Positions 1-8,860 of a DNA stretch of 64,000 nt are shown here, in pieces. The notes below the pieces were generated by a model that saw only the letters and a program-made list of their open reading frames with translations, was not told the origin of the DNA and made no database searches. Origin of the DNA: CAMQVM01 sp044433365 (GTDB lineage: Bacteria > Bacteroidota > Bacteroidia > Bacteroidales > Rikenellaceae); the NCBI GenBank assembly GCA_044433365.1, contig JAWXTR010000003.1, positions 3,263-67,262 on the forward strand. Direction: 5' to 3'. Position 1 is the first letter of the stretch; every line of letters begins with the position of its first letter. The translations under genes and the position numbers were made by a program.

Positions 1-1
1 A

Positions 2-1891
2 GCAACCCTGTGCGCCTGCAACTCTCAGCAGAGCACGCCAAATAGGACAACAACGGTAGATTTAACCTCCATAAAAGAGAATAAATCAGAAATTACAAGA
101 GTAGAACCACTAAGTTGGTGGGTAGGAATGAAAACCCCTCTTCAACTTATGATTCAAGGCGATGATATTAGCTCTTGGAGTGTGTCGCTTGCAGAGGAGT
201 CAAACGACGTCTCTATTGAAAAGGTGACAAAAGCCGACAATCCAAATTTTCTATTTGTAGATATAGAAATTGGCGAAAATGCCAAGGCAGCAGAGTATAA
301 TCTACTCTTCACAAAAGGCGGAGAGCAGTTTAAATATGGCTACACTCTCGAAAATCGTCGTGAGGGTTCAGCTCAGCGTGGGAGTTTCACTACAGCCGAT
401 ATGATTTACCTTATTATGCCCGATAGATTTGCAAATGGCGATGAGTCTAACGACTCCACCGATGATACAGCCGACAAACTTAACCGTGATGAGCTTTTTG
501 GTCGTCATGGAGGCGATATTCAAGGTATAATCAACAATCTCGACTATATAGCCAAGCTAGGTGCAACAGCAATTTGGTCTACTCCACTGCTTTTAGACGA
601 TGAGTCAGAGCACTCATACCACGGTTATGCCTGCTCCGACTACTACAAAATCGACCCACGTTACGGTTCTAATGAGCTTTACCGCTCACTTGTAAGTGAG
701 GGTCATAAAAGAGGTCTAAAAACCATTATGGATATCGTTACCAACCACTGCGGTGCAGCCCATTGGTGGATGAAAGATATGCCATTCGACGATTGGGTAC
801 ATAAATTTGATAGTTATACAGGTACAAACAATATCTTTTCTACAAATATGGATCCTAACGCCTCAAAATTTGATTTAGAGATTCAAGAGAGTGGTTGGTT
901 TGTGGAGTCAATGCCCGATATGAACCTAAACAACCCCTACCTACTTCAATATTTTAAACAGTGGGCTATATGGTGGATAGAGTATTCAAATTTAGATGGT
1001 TTTAGAGTAGATACCTATCCCTACAACGAAAAAGAGCCTATGAGTGAGTGGTGTAAAGCGGTAAGAGAGGAGTTTCCCAACTTTAATATCGTTGGTGAGT
1101 GTTGGACAGGCTCAATCCCTCAACTAGCCTATTGGCAAGCCGATAATGCAAATAAAGATGGTTTTAACTCCCATCTTCCCTCTATTATGGATTTTCCACT
1201 TCGTGATGCAATTTGTGAGGCTCTACCATCGGATGGAGAGAATTGGGGAGAGGGGATGTTTAAGGTTTATAACGCTCTTTCGCACGATTTTGTCTACGAA
1301 GATTTATCAAATATGCTTATCTTTACAGCTAACCATGATACCGATAGAATTGGCGATATTGTGGGAAAAGACCCTAAGCGTGCAAAAATTGCAATGACAC
1401 TTTTAGCCACTTTAAGAGGTATTCCTCAGATTTTTTCAGGCGATGAGATGATGTTCGTATCGAAAGATTTAACAATGGGGCATGGCGGATTGCGTGTAGA
1501 TTTCCCGGGGGGCTGGTCTACCGATAAAGTCAACCTATTTAACGCTAAGGAGCGAAATAAGGTGCAGAGCACAGTTTTCGACCACACTCAAAAGCTCTTT
1601 AATTGGCGAAAAACTAAAGAGGTGATACATTCAGGTAAAACACTACACTTCGGTACACGTGACAACACCTACGCCTACTTTAGATATAACGATACCGATG
1701 CTGTTTTTGTCTTTATCAACAATTCCAAAAGCGCAAAAACCATTCCTTGGTCGAATTACAAAGAGATTACCGAGCAATTAAGCAGTGGGGTAAACGTACT
1801 AACAGGTAAAAAAGCAAGAATTAGCGATAAAACTAAGGTAAAATCTCGTGAATCGTTAGTGGTTGAGTTTAAAATAATGCGTGATTCGTAA
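2..1891 (+). CDS. Neopullulanase / cyclomaltodextrinase-like GH13 lipoprotein, 5' end cut by the window
   Basis: Alpha-amylase family enzyme expected to hydrolyse maltooligosaccharides, cyclodextrins or pullulan. The frame is open from base 2, so the ATG at 128 is internal and the true start lies upstream of the window. The extra N-terminal residues include LCACNSQQ, which looks like a lipobox, and RVEPLSWWVGMK, typical of the N-terminal cyclomaltodextrinase domain. Counting from the ATG at 128, the four GH13 regions are visible: DIVTNH (~204), GFRVDTYPY with the nucleophile Asp (~290), VGECW with the acid/base Glu (~322) and NHD (~401). The malQ gene follows in the same direction, so both probably serve starch breakdown. 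A lipoprotein on the periplasmic face is an inference. The 3' end is complete. Confidence 0.88.
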   Translation, partial: ATLCACNSQQSTPNRTTTVDLTSIKENKSEITRVEPLSWWVGMKTPLQLMIQGDDISSWSVSLAEESNDVSIEKVTKADNPNFLFVDIEIGENAKAAEYNLLFTKGGEQFKYGYTLENRREGSAQRGSFTTADMIYLIMPDRFANGDESNDSTDDTADKLNRDELFGRHGGDIQGIINNLDYIAKLGATAIWSTPLLLDDESEHSYHGYACSDYYKIDPRYGSNELYRSLVSEGHKRGLKTIMDIVTNHCGAAHWWMKDMPFDDWVHKFDSYTGTNNIFSTNMDPNASKFDLEIQESGWFVESMPDMNLNNPYLLQYFKQWAIWWIEYSNLDGFRVDTYPYNEKEPMSEWCKAVREEFPNFNIVGECWTGSIPQLAYWQADNANKDGFNSHLPSIMDFPLRDAICEALPSDGENWGEGMFKVYNALSHDFVYEDLSNMLIFTANHDTDRIGDIVGKDPKRAKIAMTLLATLRGIPQIFSGDEMMFVSKDLTMGHGGLRVDFPGGWSTDKVNLFNAKERNKVQSTVFDHTQKLFNWRKTKEVIHSGKTLHFGTRDNTYAYFRYNDTDAVFVFINNSKSAKTIPWSNYKEITEQLSSGVNVLTGKKARISDKTKVKSRESLVVEFKIMRDS

Positions 1892-1991
1892 TTCATAATT
1901 CATAATGCATAATTCATAATGCAAAATTCACAATGCATAATTTATAATTCATAATTTATAATTCATAATTTATAATTTATAATTTACAATT
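1889..1991. repeat. AT-rich TAATTCATAATT tandem tract
   Basis: About 100 bp made of 10-11 base units such as TAATTCA, TAATGCA and TAATTTA, starting inside the stop codon of the neopullulanase gene. Similar shorter tracts occur near 13375-13442, 29495-29560, 34682-34725, 53540-53582, 55146-55180 and 60476-60508, always between genes. Confidence 0.75.
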
Positions 1992-1998
1992 AATTAAC

Positions 1999-2006
1999 TA
2001 TCTTTG
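1999..2006 (+). promoter_or_regulatory. Putative -7 element of malQ
   Basis: TATCTTTG matches the Bacteroidota -7 consensus TAnnTTTG, 43 bases before the malQ ATG. No clear TTTG lies at the usual spacing upstream, so this is a weak call. Confidence 0.4.
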
Positions 2007-2033
2007 CATAAAATTAGTTCTTAATTTGCAACT

Positions 2034-2051
2034 TAAGTAGGGTAAAATAAT
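2034..2051 (+). repeat. Solo left end of the 163-bp hairpin element, overlapping the malQ start
   Basis: Eighteen bases, TA plus AGTAGGGTAAAATAAT, are identical to the left terminus of the hairpin elements at 56374 and 63884. The match ends within the ATG of malQ: the AT of the start codon belongs to it. The rest of the element is absent. Confidence 0.6.
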
Positions 2052-4677
2052 GAAAATTCGATTAAAAACAGATTACCGCACCAACCATAATGAGGTTTTG
2101 GAGGTGGTCGTAGATAATAAAAGTTATCCACTAAAAAATGGTGCTATACAATCAGAAAAAATAGTAGATATTCACTCTCAAACAGGTACTATAGAGTATC
2201 GCTATAGAGTAGGCGAAAAAGAGGAGTGGGGAAAGCCTCACACTCTAACTGTGGGCGAAAATGTAGAGCAATGTTTGGTCGTAGACCGTTGGCAAGATAT
2301 GCCAAAAAACAGCCCTTTTTACACCTCTCTATTTACTCAATCTGTTTTTAAAAGAGTAGAGCCGAAATGTTCTGTTTTAGAGGAAAATTCAGTTGTAGTG
2401 GCTGTAAATTCCCCTATCGTTGAGCCTTCGCAAACCGTTGTAATGGTAGGAAGTGCTGGGGAGCTTGGCAGTTGGTCGGTAAAAGATGGTGTAAAGATGT
2501 GTGATAGCAAATTTCCACTCTGGCTCACTCCATCTTTGCCAAAAAGTGATGCACTATTATCAGCAGAGTTTAAATTTGTCATAGTCGACACTCTTACAGG
2601 CGATGTAGTGGCGTGGGAAGAGGGTGAAAATCGCACTTTATGCTCTTTACTAGGCGAAAAGGAGAATTCTATTCAGATTACACTTACTCAGCCAATATTT
2701 TCACTACCTCTTTGGCGTGGAGCAGGCGTAGCAATACCCGTTTTCTCGCTTCGTAGTGAAAATAGCATGGGTGTAGGCGATTTTATGGATTTAAAAAAGA
2801 TGGTGGATTGGGCAGCTATTACAAAGCAGAAAATTATCCAAATTTTGCCTATCAACGACACCACAATGACCCACACTTGGCAAGATTCTTACCCTTATAA
2901 TGCAAATTCTATCTTTGCGCTTCATCCTCAATATATTGCCCCTACAAAAGTGGGAATTTTAAAAGATAGTAAGCTACAAAAGGAGTATGAGGCTAAAGGT
3001 GCAGAGCTAAACGCACTAGAGAGTATCGACTATGAGGCTGTTACAAAGCTGAAAAACAACTATATGCAGCAGCTTTACAGTGAAATAGGAGAAGAGCAGC
3101 TCTCTAGCGAAGAGTTTAAAGCTTTTTTTAAAAAAAATAGCTATTGGTTAGAGCCTTACGCACTTTTTTCGCTACTTCGTGATAAATATTTATCGGTAGA
3201 GTTCTCGGCTTGGGGCAAGGAGTCGCTATATAGTGAAGAGTTGATGGCAGAGTATCGCAACGACCACTTTACTGAGCTTGGCTACTACTACTATGTTCAA
3301 TATAATCTCCACCTACAACTTGTCGAGGTGCGGGAGTATGCACAAACCAAAAATGTGGTGTTTAAAGGGGATATTCCTATTGGAGTAAGCCGTACAAGCG
3401 TGGATGTATGGGTTTCGCCAGAGCTTTTCCACCTAAATTCACAAGCTGGAGCACCGCCCGATGATTTTTCAATTATGGGTCAAAATTGGGGTTTCCCAAC
3501 CTATAATTGGGCTGAAATGGCAAAAGATGGTTATAGTTGGTGGAATAGACGCTTTAAAAAGATGGCTGAATATTTTGATGCCTATCGTATCGACCATATT
3601 CTTGGGTTTTTTAGGATTTGGGAGATTCCTCTCGATGCTGTACATGGTCTGCTAGGGCACTTTAGTCCTTCAATGCCATTTTCTGTCGATGAAATGCGTA
3701 ATAATTATGGTTTTTACTTCGAAAAATCGTACTGCACATCCTCAATTAATGATTGGATAGTCGACGAATTTTTCAAGGAGGATGCCGATAAAGTTAGAGC
3801 TAAATATTTAGATTCTAATGGTGATGGCACCTACACCCTAAAGCCTCAATTCGATTCGCAAACCAAAATTAAGGCTCATTTTAATGGAAAAGAGACTCCA
3901 TTTTGCACCGCTTTAATGTCGCTTCTAAATGAGGTGCTATTTATCGAAGATCCATATCAAAAAGAGCACTATCACCCTCGAATTTCAGCGCAAAATAGCT
4001 ATAAATTTAGAGCTATGAACGATTATGATAAGGAGCGATTTAATGCTCTTTACAACCACTTCTACTACCACCGTCACAATGATTTTTGGTATAAAGAGGC
4101 GATGGCTAAGCTCCCTGCGCTTGTAAGAGCTACTGAGATGCTTACATGCGGTGAGGATTTGGGTATGATTCCCGATTGTGTGCCTGCGGTTATGGATAGC
4201 GAGCAGATTTTATCACTAGAGATTCAACGTATGCCGAAAAATCCTCAATTGGAGTTTGGTGAGCCATATAACTACCCTTATCGTGCTGTTTGTACCACCT
4301 CTACCCACGATATGAACCCTCTTCGTGCTTGGCTTTTAGAAGATTTTGACACCTCTAATCGTTATGCTCGTCAGATGCTCGGCATTGATTGCGATATTGT
4401 AAATGAAAGCATGAATGATATTGCTGGAATTGTTTGTGAAGCTATATTAGAGCAACATCTTCACTCTCCTGCAATGTGGACTATTCTACCGCTGCAAGAT
4501 TGGCTATCTATGGATGAAAAGCTACGTAATTCAGACCCAAATTCGGAGCGAATAAACGTACCGGCAAACTCTCGCCACTACTGGCGATATAGAATGCATC
4601 TAACTATTGAAAAACTAATTACTCAAGATAATTTTAATAGCAAATTGAGAGCTATGATAGGCGAAAGCTGGAGGTAA
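2050..4677 (+). CDS. malQ: 4-alpha-glucanotransferase (GH77) with N-terminal CBM20
   Basis: Amylomaltase that transfers alpha-1,4-glucan chains between maltooligosaccharides and releases glucose, in the cytoplasm. At 875 residues it is the long form known from Bacteroidota and plant DPE2. It has beta-rich N-terminal carbohydrate-binding segments, including a CBM20-like stretch around residues 115-220 (MVGSAGELGSW), followed by the GH77 barrel from about 225. Catalytic landmarks are FKGDIPIGV, RIDH (nucleophile Asp, ~514), CGEDLG (acid/base Glu, ~702) and STHDM. No signal peptide. It follows the neopullulanase-like gene after about 160 bp of AT repeats and has its own -7 box, so it may be transcribed separately. 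The ATG overlaps a repeat end identical to that of the 163-bp hairpin element. Confidence 0.95.
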   Translation: MKIRLKTDYRTNHNEVLEVVVDNKSYPLKNGAIQSEKIVDIHSQTGTIEYRYRVGEKEEWGKPHTLTVGENVEQCLVVDRWQDMPKNSPFYTSLFTQSVFKRVEPKCSVLEENSVVVAVNSPIVEPSQTVVMVGSAGELGSWSVKDGVKMCDSKFPLWLTPSLPKSDALLSAEFKFVIVDTLTGDVVAWEEGENRTLCSLLGEKENSIQITLTQPIFSLPLWRGAGVAIPVFSLRSENSMGVGDFMDLKKMVDWAAITKQKIIQILPINDTTMTHTWQDSYPYNANSIFALHPQYIAPTKVGILKDSKLQKEYEAKGAELNALESIDYEAVTKLKNNYMQQLYSEIGEEQLSSEEFKAFFKKNSYWLEPYALFSLLRDKYLSVEFSAWGKESLYSEELMAEYRNDHFTELGYYYYVQYNLHLQLVEVREYAQTKNVVFKGDIPIGVSRTSVDVWVSPELFHLNSQAGAPPDDFSIMGQNWGFPTYNWAEMAKDGYSWWNRRFKKMAEYFDAYRIDHILGFFRIWEIPLDAVHGLLGHFSPSMPFSVDEMRNNYGFYFEKSYCTSSINDWIVDEFFKEDADKVRAKYLDSNGDGTYTLKPQFDSQTKIKAHFNGKETPFCTALMSLLNEVLFIEDPYQKEHYHPRISAQNSYKFRAMNDYDKERFNALYNHFYYHRHNDFWYKEAMAKLPALVRATEMLTCGEDLGMIPDCVPAVMDSEQILSLEIQRMPKNPQLEFGEPYNYPYRAVCTTSTHDMNPLRAWLLEDFDTSNRYARQMLGIDCDIVNESMNDIAGIVCEAILEQHLHSPAMWTILPLQDWLSMDEKLRNSDPNSERINVPANSRHYWRYRMHLTIEKLITQDNFNSKLRAMIGESWR

Positions 4678-4725
4678 ATGTGTGTGTTGTTCACTTTTTC
4701 TAAAAAGTGTTAAATATAGTTTTTT

Positions 4726-4769
4726 AATTACCTTCATTTTTGCACTTTTGTGCAAAAATGAAGGTAATT
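4726..4769. terminator. Perfect 20-bp hairpin between convergent genes
   Basis: AATTACCTTCATTTTTGCAC, a TTTT loop, and the exact reverse complement. It lies between malQ (+) and the acetyltransferase gene (-). It lacks a strong T run on either side, so a bidirectional terminator is likely but not certain. Confidence 0.6.
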
Positions 4770-4805
4770 TAGAGGTTTTTAAGCACGTAACTTTTGTAAA
4801 TTAGC

Positions 4806-4975
4806 TTAAGGGCACTTCTAAAAATTGGATTTCATCTGCTTTTCCATTTTGAAGTCTCATCTTTGAATTTTGCAAAATGCACCGTAGGCACCACTACGCT
4901 CACATTTTGCAAAATCCAAATCTAAAACTTCAAAAAGAAAAATCAAATAGAACCAATTATTAGAATTCCCCTTAA
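4806..4975. repeat. GGGAACTTC-type long palindrome, copy 1
   Basis: A ~170-bp imperfect palindrome starting TTAAGGGCACTTCTAAAAA and ending with the matching TTAGAATTCCCCTTAA. An inner arm pair (TTTTGCAAAATGC and its mirror) and a central CGTAGGCACCACTACG hairpin follow. It is homologous to 39821-39985 and 42988-43153, and lies between convergent genes. Confidence 0.8.
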
Positions 4976-5036
4976 TGTTAATTTTGCAAATGACCCTCAA
5001 AGTCACGTCCATCATTAACACCCACAACCGACAATC

Positions 5037-5525
5037 TTAAACATACAAAATCCAATGTCCAACATCTTGCCATTTTCCTAATTTATATCCCACTTCCCTA
5101 AAGAACGAGACCTGCTCGAATCCAAGCTTTTCGTGTAGTGCAACACTAATATCATTAGGAACAGTAATGCAGGCTATAAGTGCGTGATATTGTTTTGTTG
5201 CTACTACCCACTCAATCAGATATTTCATCAATTTATTGCCAATTTTACGTCCTTTATGCTCTGGAGAGAGATATATTGTTGTCTCAGCAGTAGTACGATA
5301 AGCATCCCTAAAATTCCAACTACTAAGATAACAATATCCCACAACCTCACCATCAAGGCAGTAGACAAAAAACGGATAACCGCCCTCTTCGATATGCTCT
5401 AGTTTATGGATTGCATCGTCCCGGTTCCACAGTTTTTCATCAAAAGTAATTGCACTATTTTCTACGTAATAGTTATATATCTTTGCTATTGAGCCAGCAT
5501 CCTCATTTGTTGCTTTTCTAATCAT
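5037..5525 (-). CDS. GNAT family N-acetyltransferase, phosphinothricin-acetyltransferase-like
   Basis: A single-domain acetyl-CoA-dependent N-acetyltransferase of 162 residues. The start MIRKATNEDA, the central YLSPEHKGRKIGNKLM segment (the Q/RxxGxG/A acetyl-CoA loop) and the C-terminal HEKLGFEQV are characteristic of the PAT/MddA-like group, which acetylates amino acid analogues such as methionine sulfoximine or phosphinothricin. The natural substrate cannot be told from sequence. It lies 42 bp downstream of nadB on the same strand, so read-through from nadB is possible. The gap holds a run of eight G. Confidence 0.82.
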   Translation of the reverse strand: MIRKATNEDAGSIAKIYNYYVENSAITFDEKLWNRDDAIHKLEHIEEGGYPFFVYCLDGEVVGYCYLSSWNFRDAYRTTAETTIYLSPEHKGRKIGNKLMKYLIEWVVATKQYHALIACITVPNDISVALHEKLGFEQVSFFREVGYKLGKWQDVGHWILYV

Positions 5526-5567
5526 AATTTCACTTTTTTAAGAGAAGTTCTAATTGGGGGGGGAACC

Positions 5568-7121
5568 CTATTGATAATCAATAGAATAATGAAGTCCAAT
5601 ACTCTGCTTCATCTGCTGAGCATGACGAATAATGATATAACCGACAGTAATCATATTACGAAGCTCACAAAGCGAAAGGGAAAGGGTCGATTTACGATAC
5701 AACTCTTCGGTCTCTTGGTATATTATCTCCAAACGTTTAAGCGCACGCTCTAAACGGATATTTGAGCGCACAATACCGACATAATTACTCATAATCTGCT
5801 GCATCTCCTTATAATTTTGAGTAATTAAGACATACTCCTCAGGGTGCGAAGTGCCTTTGTAGTCCCATTCAGGGATATCTTGACAAATTTGGTAATTATC
5901 AATGTTTTTAAGGATATGTTGCGCAGCCGCCTCAGCAAAAACCACCGCCTCAAGAAGCGAATTTGAAGCCAAACGGTTTGCACCATGCAATCCAGTACAA
6001 GATGTTTCACCAATAGCATAAAGACGATGAATAGTGCTCTGCGAATCGCTATCAACCTCAATCCCACCGCAACAGTAGTGAGCAGCAGGCACTACAGGAA
6101 TCATATCTTTGGTAATATCAATACCTATCGACAAACATTTGTTGTAGATATTAGGGAAATGGTTGATAATATCTTCGCTTTTTTTGTGGGTAACATCGAG
6201 ATATAAATATTCGTCGCCACTAATTTTTAGTTCATTGTCGATAGAGCGAGCCACAATATCACGAGGGGCAAGCGAACCCATCTCATGATATTTTTGCATA
6301 AACTCTTTACGGTCACGAGTACGCAAAACAGCCCCAAATCCCCTCATAGCCTCCGTAATCAGAAACGATGGACGCTCACCAGGGTTATATAGAGATGTTG
6401 GGTGAAATTGGATAAATTCCATGTTCTTAATCGACCCTTTAGCACGATGCACCATAGCAATACCATCGCCAGTAGATACCAATGGATTGGTGGTGGTATG
6501 GTAGATATTACCTACTCCCCCTGTTGCTATGATTGTAGCCTTTGAAAGCACAGTAAATACGCTTTTATTCTTTAAATTTACCACATAAGCACCATAACAC
6601 TCAATATTAGGAGTAGATTTTTTGACAAGCTCACCTCTATGATGCTGCGTAAGGATATCCACAGTAAAATGGTGCTCCAAAATTTCGATATTTGGGTGCG
6701 ATTTAGCTCTACATACCAATGCACGCTGGATCTCATTACCAGTGTTGTCTTTATGGTGCAAAATGCGATGTTCGTGGTGTCCACCCTCACGGGCTAAGTC
6801 GTAACGCCCCTTATCCTTATCGAAACGTACACCCCAATGTATCAACTCCTTAATCTGCGATGGTCCATACTCCACCACCTTGCGCACAACCTCACTATCG
6901 TTAAGATTAGAGCCACAAACAAGCGTATCTTTAATATGTTTTTCAAAATTATCAGGCGAGTAGGTCACCGCCGCAATACCACCTTGGGCAAAATTTGTAT
7001 TGGTATCCGAGATATCACCTTTTGTTATAACCAACACTTTGTGATTTTGAGCCAATTTCAAGGCAACCGACAAACCAGCTGCTCCTGAGCCTACAACTAA
7101 AACATCGACAGATTTATTCAT
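5568..7121 (-). CDS. nadB: L-aspartate oxidase
   Basis: Flavoprotein that oxidises L-aspartate to iminoaspartate, the first step of de novo NAD synthesis; in anaerobes fumarate can be the electron acceptor. The N-terminal dinucleotide-binding motif VVGSGAAG is at residues 9-16. The family blocks GGHHEHRILH, IQFHPTSLY and GLHGANRLASNSLLEA, plus a C-terminal helical domain ending at 517 residues, are all present. nadA and nadC are not in the window. The stop codon TAG coincides with the edge of a GGGTTCCCC / AGAACTTCTC repeat remnant. A -7 box lies about 105 bp upstream and overlaps that of the divergent pssA. Confidence 0.95.
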   Translation of the reverse strand: MNKSVDVLVVGSGAAGLSVALKLAQNHKVLVITKGDISDTNTNFAQGGIAAVTYSPDNFEKHIKDTLVCGSNLNDSEVVRKVVEYGPSQIKELIHWGVRFDKDKGRYDLAREGGHHEHRILHHKDNTGNEIQRALVCRAKSHPNIEILEHHFTVDILTQHHRGELVKKSTPNIECYGAYVVNLKNKSVFTVLSKATIIATGGVGNIYHTTTNPLVSTGDGIAMVHRAKGSIKNMEFIQFHPTSLYNPGERPSFLITEAMRGFGAVLRTRDRKEFMQKYHEMGSLAPRDIVARSIDNELKISGDEYLYLDVTHKKSEDIINHFPNIYNKCLSIGIDITKDMIPVVPAAHYCCGGIEVDSDSQSTIHRLYAIGETSCTGLHGANRLASNSLLEAVVFAEAAAQHILKNIDNYQICQDIPEWDYKGTSHPEEYVLITQNYKEMQQIMSNYVGIVRSNIRLERALKRLEIIYQETEELYRKSTLSLSLCELRNMITVGYIIIRHAQQMKQSIGLHYSIDYQ

Positions 7122-7144
7122 TTCATTTAATATAATTTGCTTAT

Positions 7145-7188
7145 GGGGAGTTCTAAATTCTGGATTTAGAGATATTTTTGAAGTTCCC
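7145..7188. repeat. Short GGGAACTTC-type palindrome
   Basis: GGGGAGTTCTAAATTC paired with TTTTGAAGTTCCC, a short deletion form of the ~165-bp palindrome family, lying in the leader between nadB and its -7 box. Confidence 0.65.
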
Positions 7189-7213
7189 TTACGTTTTATT
7201 AAAAAGTTTAATG

Positions 7214-7233
7214 TATATTTGCAAACAAAGATA
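7214..7233. promoter_or_regulatory. Adjacent divergent -7 boxes for pssA (+) and nadB (-)
   Basis: TATATTTG at 7214-7221 on the plus strand and TATCTTTG at 7226-7233 on the minus strand, both fitting TAnnTTTG. They are only four bases apart, so the two polymerases would compete for the site. Neither has an obvious TTTG at the ideal spacing. Confidence 0.45.
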
Positions 7234-7291
7234 GTGTAAAAAGGGTATCGTTGAACACCAAAATAGTAATTTTTTTTAAAAAAATATAGTT

Positions 7292-7954
7292 ATGATTAAA
7301 TCCATCCCTAATTTAATAACTTTAGCAAATCTTTTTTGCGGTATGCTAGCTGTTATTTCTGCTGTTAATCTCGATTTTGAAGCAGCTTTTATCTATGTTA
7401 TTCTGTCAGCTGTTTTCGACTTTTTCGATGGTTTTATGGCACGCCTACTAAAGGCATACTCCGAAATCGGCAAACAGCTCGACTCACTAGCCGATTTAGT
7501 AAGCTTTGGCGTTGCACCCGCAATGGTGGTCTATTTTATGGGCTTAGAGTATACAGGTCTGTTAATTGCCCTAGCCTCAGCCTACCGCCTAGCAAAATTT
7601 AATATAGACGAGCGACAAACCACTACGTTTATAGGCGTTCCAACTCCAGCAAATGCGCTACTATTTATGTCGATAGGCTATATCTGCCAAGTGGAACCTT
7701 ACGGTGTAGTGGCAAATTTTCTATCTGGCAACATAACCCTAAGCTTTTTAACACTTGTTTTCTCGTATCTGATGATTAGTGAAATTCCATTTTTTTCATT
7801 AAAGTTTAAAAGCTATGACTTTAAAGAAAATTGGATAGTTTATAGCTTTCTACTGCTCTCACTAGTGGCGTTAATCCTCTTTGCAATCACAGCACTACCA
7901 TTTATTATTATGGGATACGTAGCAGTATCCATTTTAAAGAATTTTTTTGAATAA
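7292..7954 (+). CDS. pssA: CDP-diacylglycerol--serine O-phosphatidyltransferase
   Basis: Integral membrane enzyme that makes phosphatidylserine from CDP-diacylglycerol and serine, the step before phosphatidylethanolamine. The CDP-alcohol phosphatidyltransferase signature D-x2-DG-x2-AR-x8-G-x3-D-x3-D is complete at residues 43-68 (DFFDGFMAR, then GKQLDSLAD). At 220 residues with about six hydrophobic helices it fits the type II enzyme. No psd gene is adjacent. The following 157 bp carry a strong promoter for tRNA-Gln. Confidence 0.92.
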   Translation: MIKSIPNLITLANLFCGMLAVISAVNLDFEAAFIYVILSAVFDFFDGFMARLLKAYSEIGKQLDSLADLVSFGVAPAMVVYFMGLEYTGLLIALASAYRLAKFNIDERQTTTFIGVPTPANALLFMSIGYICQVEPYGVVANFLSGNITLSFLTLVFSYLMISEIPFFSLKFKSYDFKENWIVYSFLLLSLVALILFAITALPFIIMGYVAVSILKNFFE

Positions 7955-8046
7955 ATTTTAAAAACTTTATTTTTTTGTATTTCAGAAAGTTATATGTTTT
8001 ATCAAATTTTAAGAGTGATTTTTTTCAAAAAAAAGTAGTCAAAAAA

Positions 8047-8077
8047 TTTGCAAATTAAAAAATAGTTACTACCTTTG
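8047..8077 (+). promoter_or_regulatory. Promoter of tRNA-Gln
   Basis: TTTG at 8047-8050, 19 bases, then TACCTTTG at 8070-8077: an exact fit to the Bacteroidota housekeeping promoter. The flanks CAAAAAATTTG and TACCTTTGCACTGTC recur at the tRNA-Thr operon (50921-50951). Confidence 0.85.
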
Positions 8078-8111
8078 CACTGTCGAAATAAAAAACATAT
8101 ACGACTAAGAT

Positions 8112-8182
8112 TGACCCATGGTGTAATGGTAACACAGCAGATTTTGGTTCTGTCGTTCCAAGTTCGAGTCTTGGTGGGTCAA
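8112..8182 (+). tRNA. tRNA-Gln (TTG)
   Basis: A 71-nt cloverleaf. Acceptor TGACCCA pairs with TGGGTCA, the T-loop is TTCGAGT, and the anticodon TTG sits in the loop TTTTGGT. The discriminator is A and CCA is not encoded. Confidence 0.95.
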
Positions 8183-8183
8183 C

Positions 8184-8213
8184 AAAGCTAGCAATAAATT
8201 GCTAGCTTTTTTT
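8184..8213 (+). terminator. Rho-independent terminator of tRNA-Gln
   Basis: AAAGCTAGCAA, TAAA loop, TTGCTAGCTTT followed by more T. It starts two bases after the tRNA. Confidence 0.9.
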
Positions 8214-8471
8214 GTGTTTATATTTGCTTAGTATATTGAACCAGAGCAATCGGGGCTCTTTCTCAAAAAATGTTGTAAAATTTCCAACAAGTTTGTATTA
8301 TTGCAAAAAATTAGAGACAAAAAAGGTTTTTCCGACAAATATTTTGAAATTATTTAGCTTGGTTTTATCAACAGGTTTATTGGATAATTTTACTATTATA
8401 GATTGGTTTATTTGCAATGTTTACTGATGTTGGTTTCAACGTCTATAATCGCACCAAGGTAACCGCACTAA

Positions 8472-8665
8472 GGTAGAGACGTAGCCCTGCTACGTCTGGG
8501 TTTGGATTTGGCTTGGCAAATTCAATTTTGGTTGCTTTGCAAATTCGATTTTAGACGTAGCAGGGCTACGTCTCTACTGTGCCGGGTGCGGTTACAGACG
8601 TTAGACCTAACGTCTCTACTGCTGGGTTTGGTTACAGACGTTAGACCTAACGTCTCTACAGAGTT
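8472..8665. repeat. Cluster of AGACG hairpins inside the IS remnant
   Basis: A GTAGAGACGTAGCCCTGC... / ...GCAGGGCTACGTCTCTAC inverted pair spans 8475-8577, followed by two direct units of TTACAGACGTTAGACCTAAC with CTCTAC tails. Each unit forms its own 8-9 bp stem. Confidence 0.8.
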
Positions 8666-8671
8666 CGGTAA

Positions 8672-8860
8672 AAGCATTTTACATCTTTTAAAAACACTTT
8701 TAAGGATCATTACGATAGAATTTTAAACTATTTTTTCGCTGGATTATCTAATGCAAGAGCCGAAGCATTAAACTCAAAAATTAAAGATTTTAGACACAGA
8801 CTTAGAGGTGTTAAATCTTTAATGTTATTTTTTAACCGAATTGAAAAATTGCTTGTTTGA
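8672..8860 (+). pseudogene. ISL3-family transposase, C-terminal remnant
   Basis: Read from 8672 to a TGA at 8858-8860, this gives 62 residues that include HYDRILNYFFAG, SNARAEALNSKIKDFRHR and FFNRIEKLLV. This is the conserved tail of DDE transposases of the ISL3 family, in which the last acidic residue lies in the N-x-x-x-E-x-x-N-S-K-I-K block. There is an in-frame stop just upstream (8669-8671) and no start. Near-identical tails occur at 51536-51670 (-) and 58477-58602 (+). Confidence 0.75.

Noticed and set aside
128..130. ATG at 128 as the start of the neopullulanase-like gene
   Set aside because: The frame stays open to the window edge, and the extra residues match the conserved N-terminal domain and a lipobox.
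8502..8726. Open frames of 60-75 codons on both strands
   Set aside because: They run through inverted AGACG hairpins and the end of the IS remnant; the symmetry of the repeats produces open frames on both strands and no protein family is recognised.
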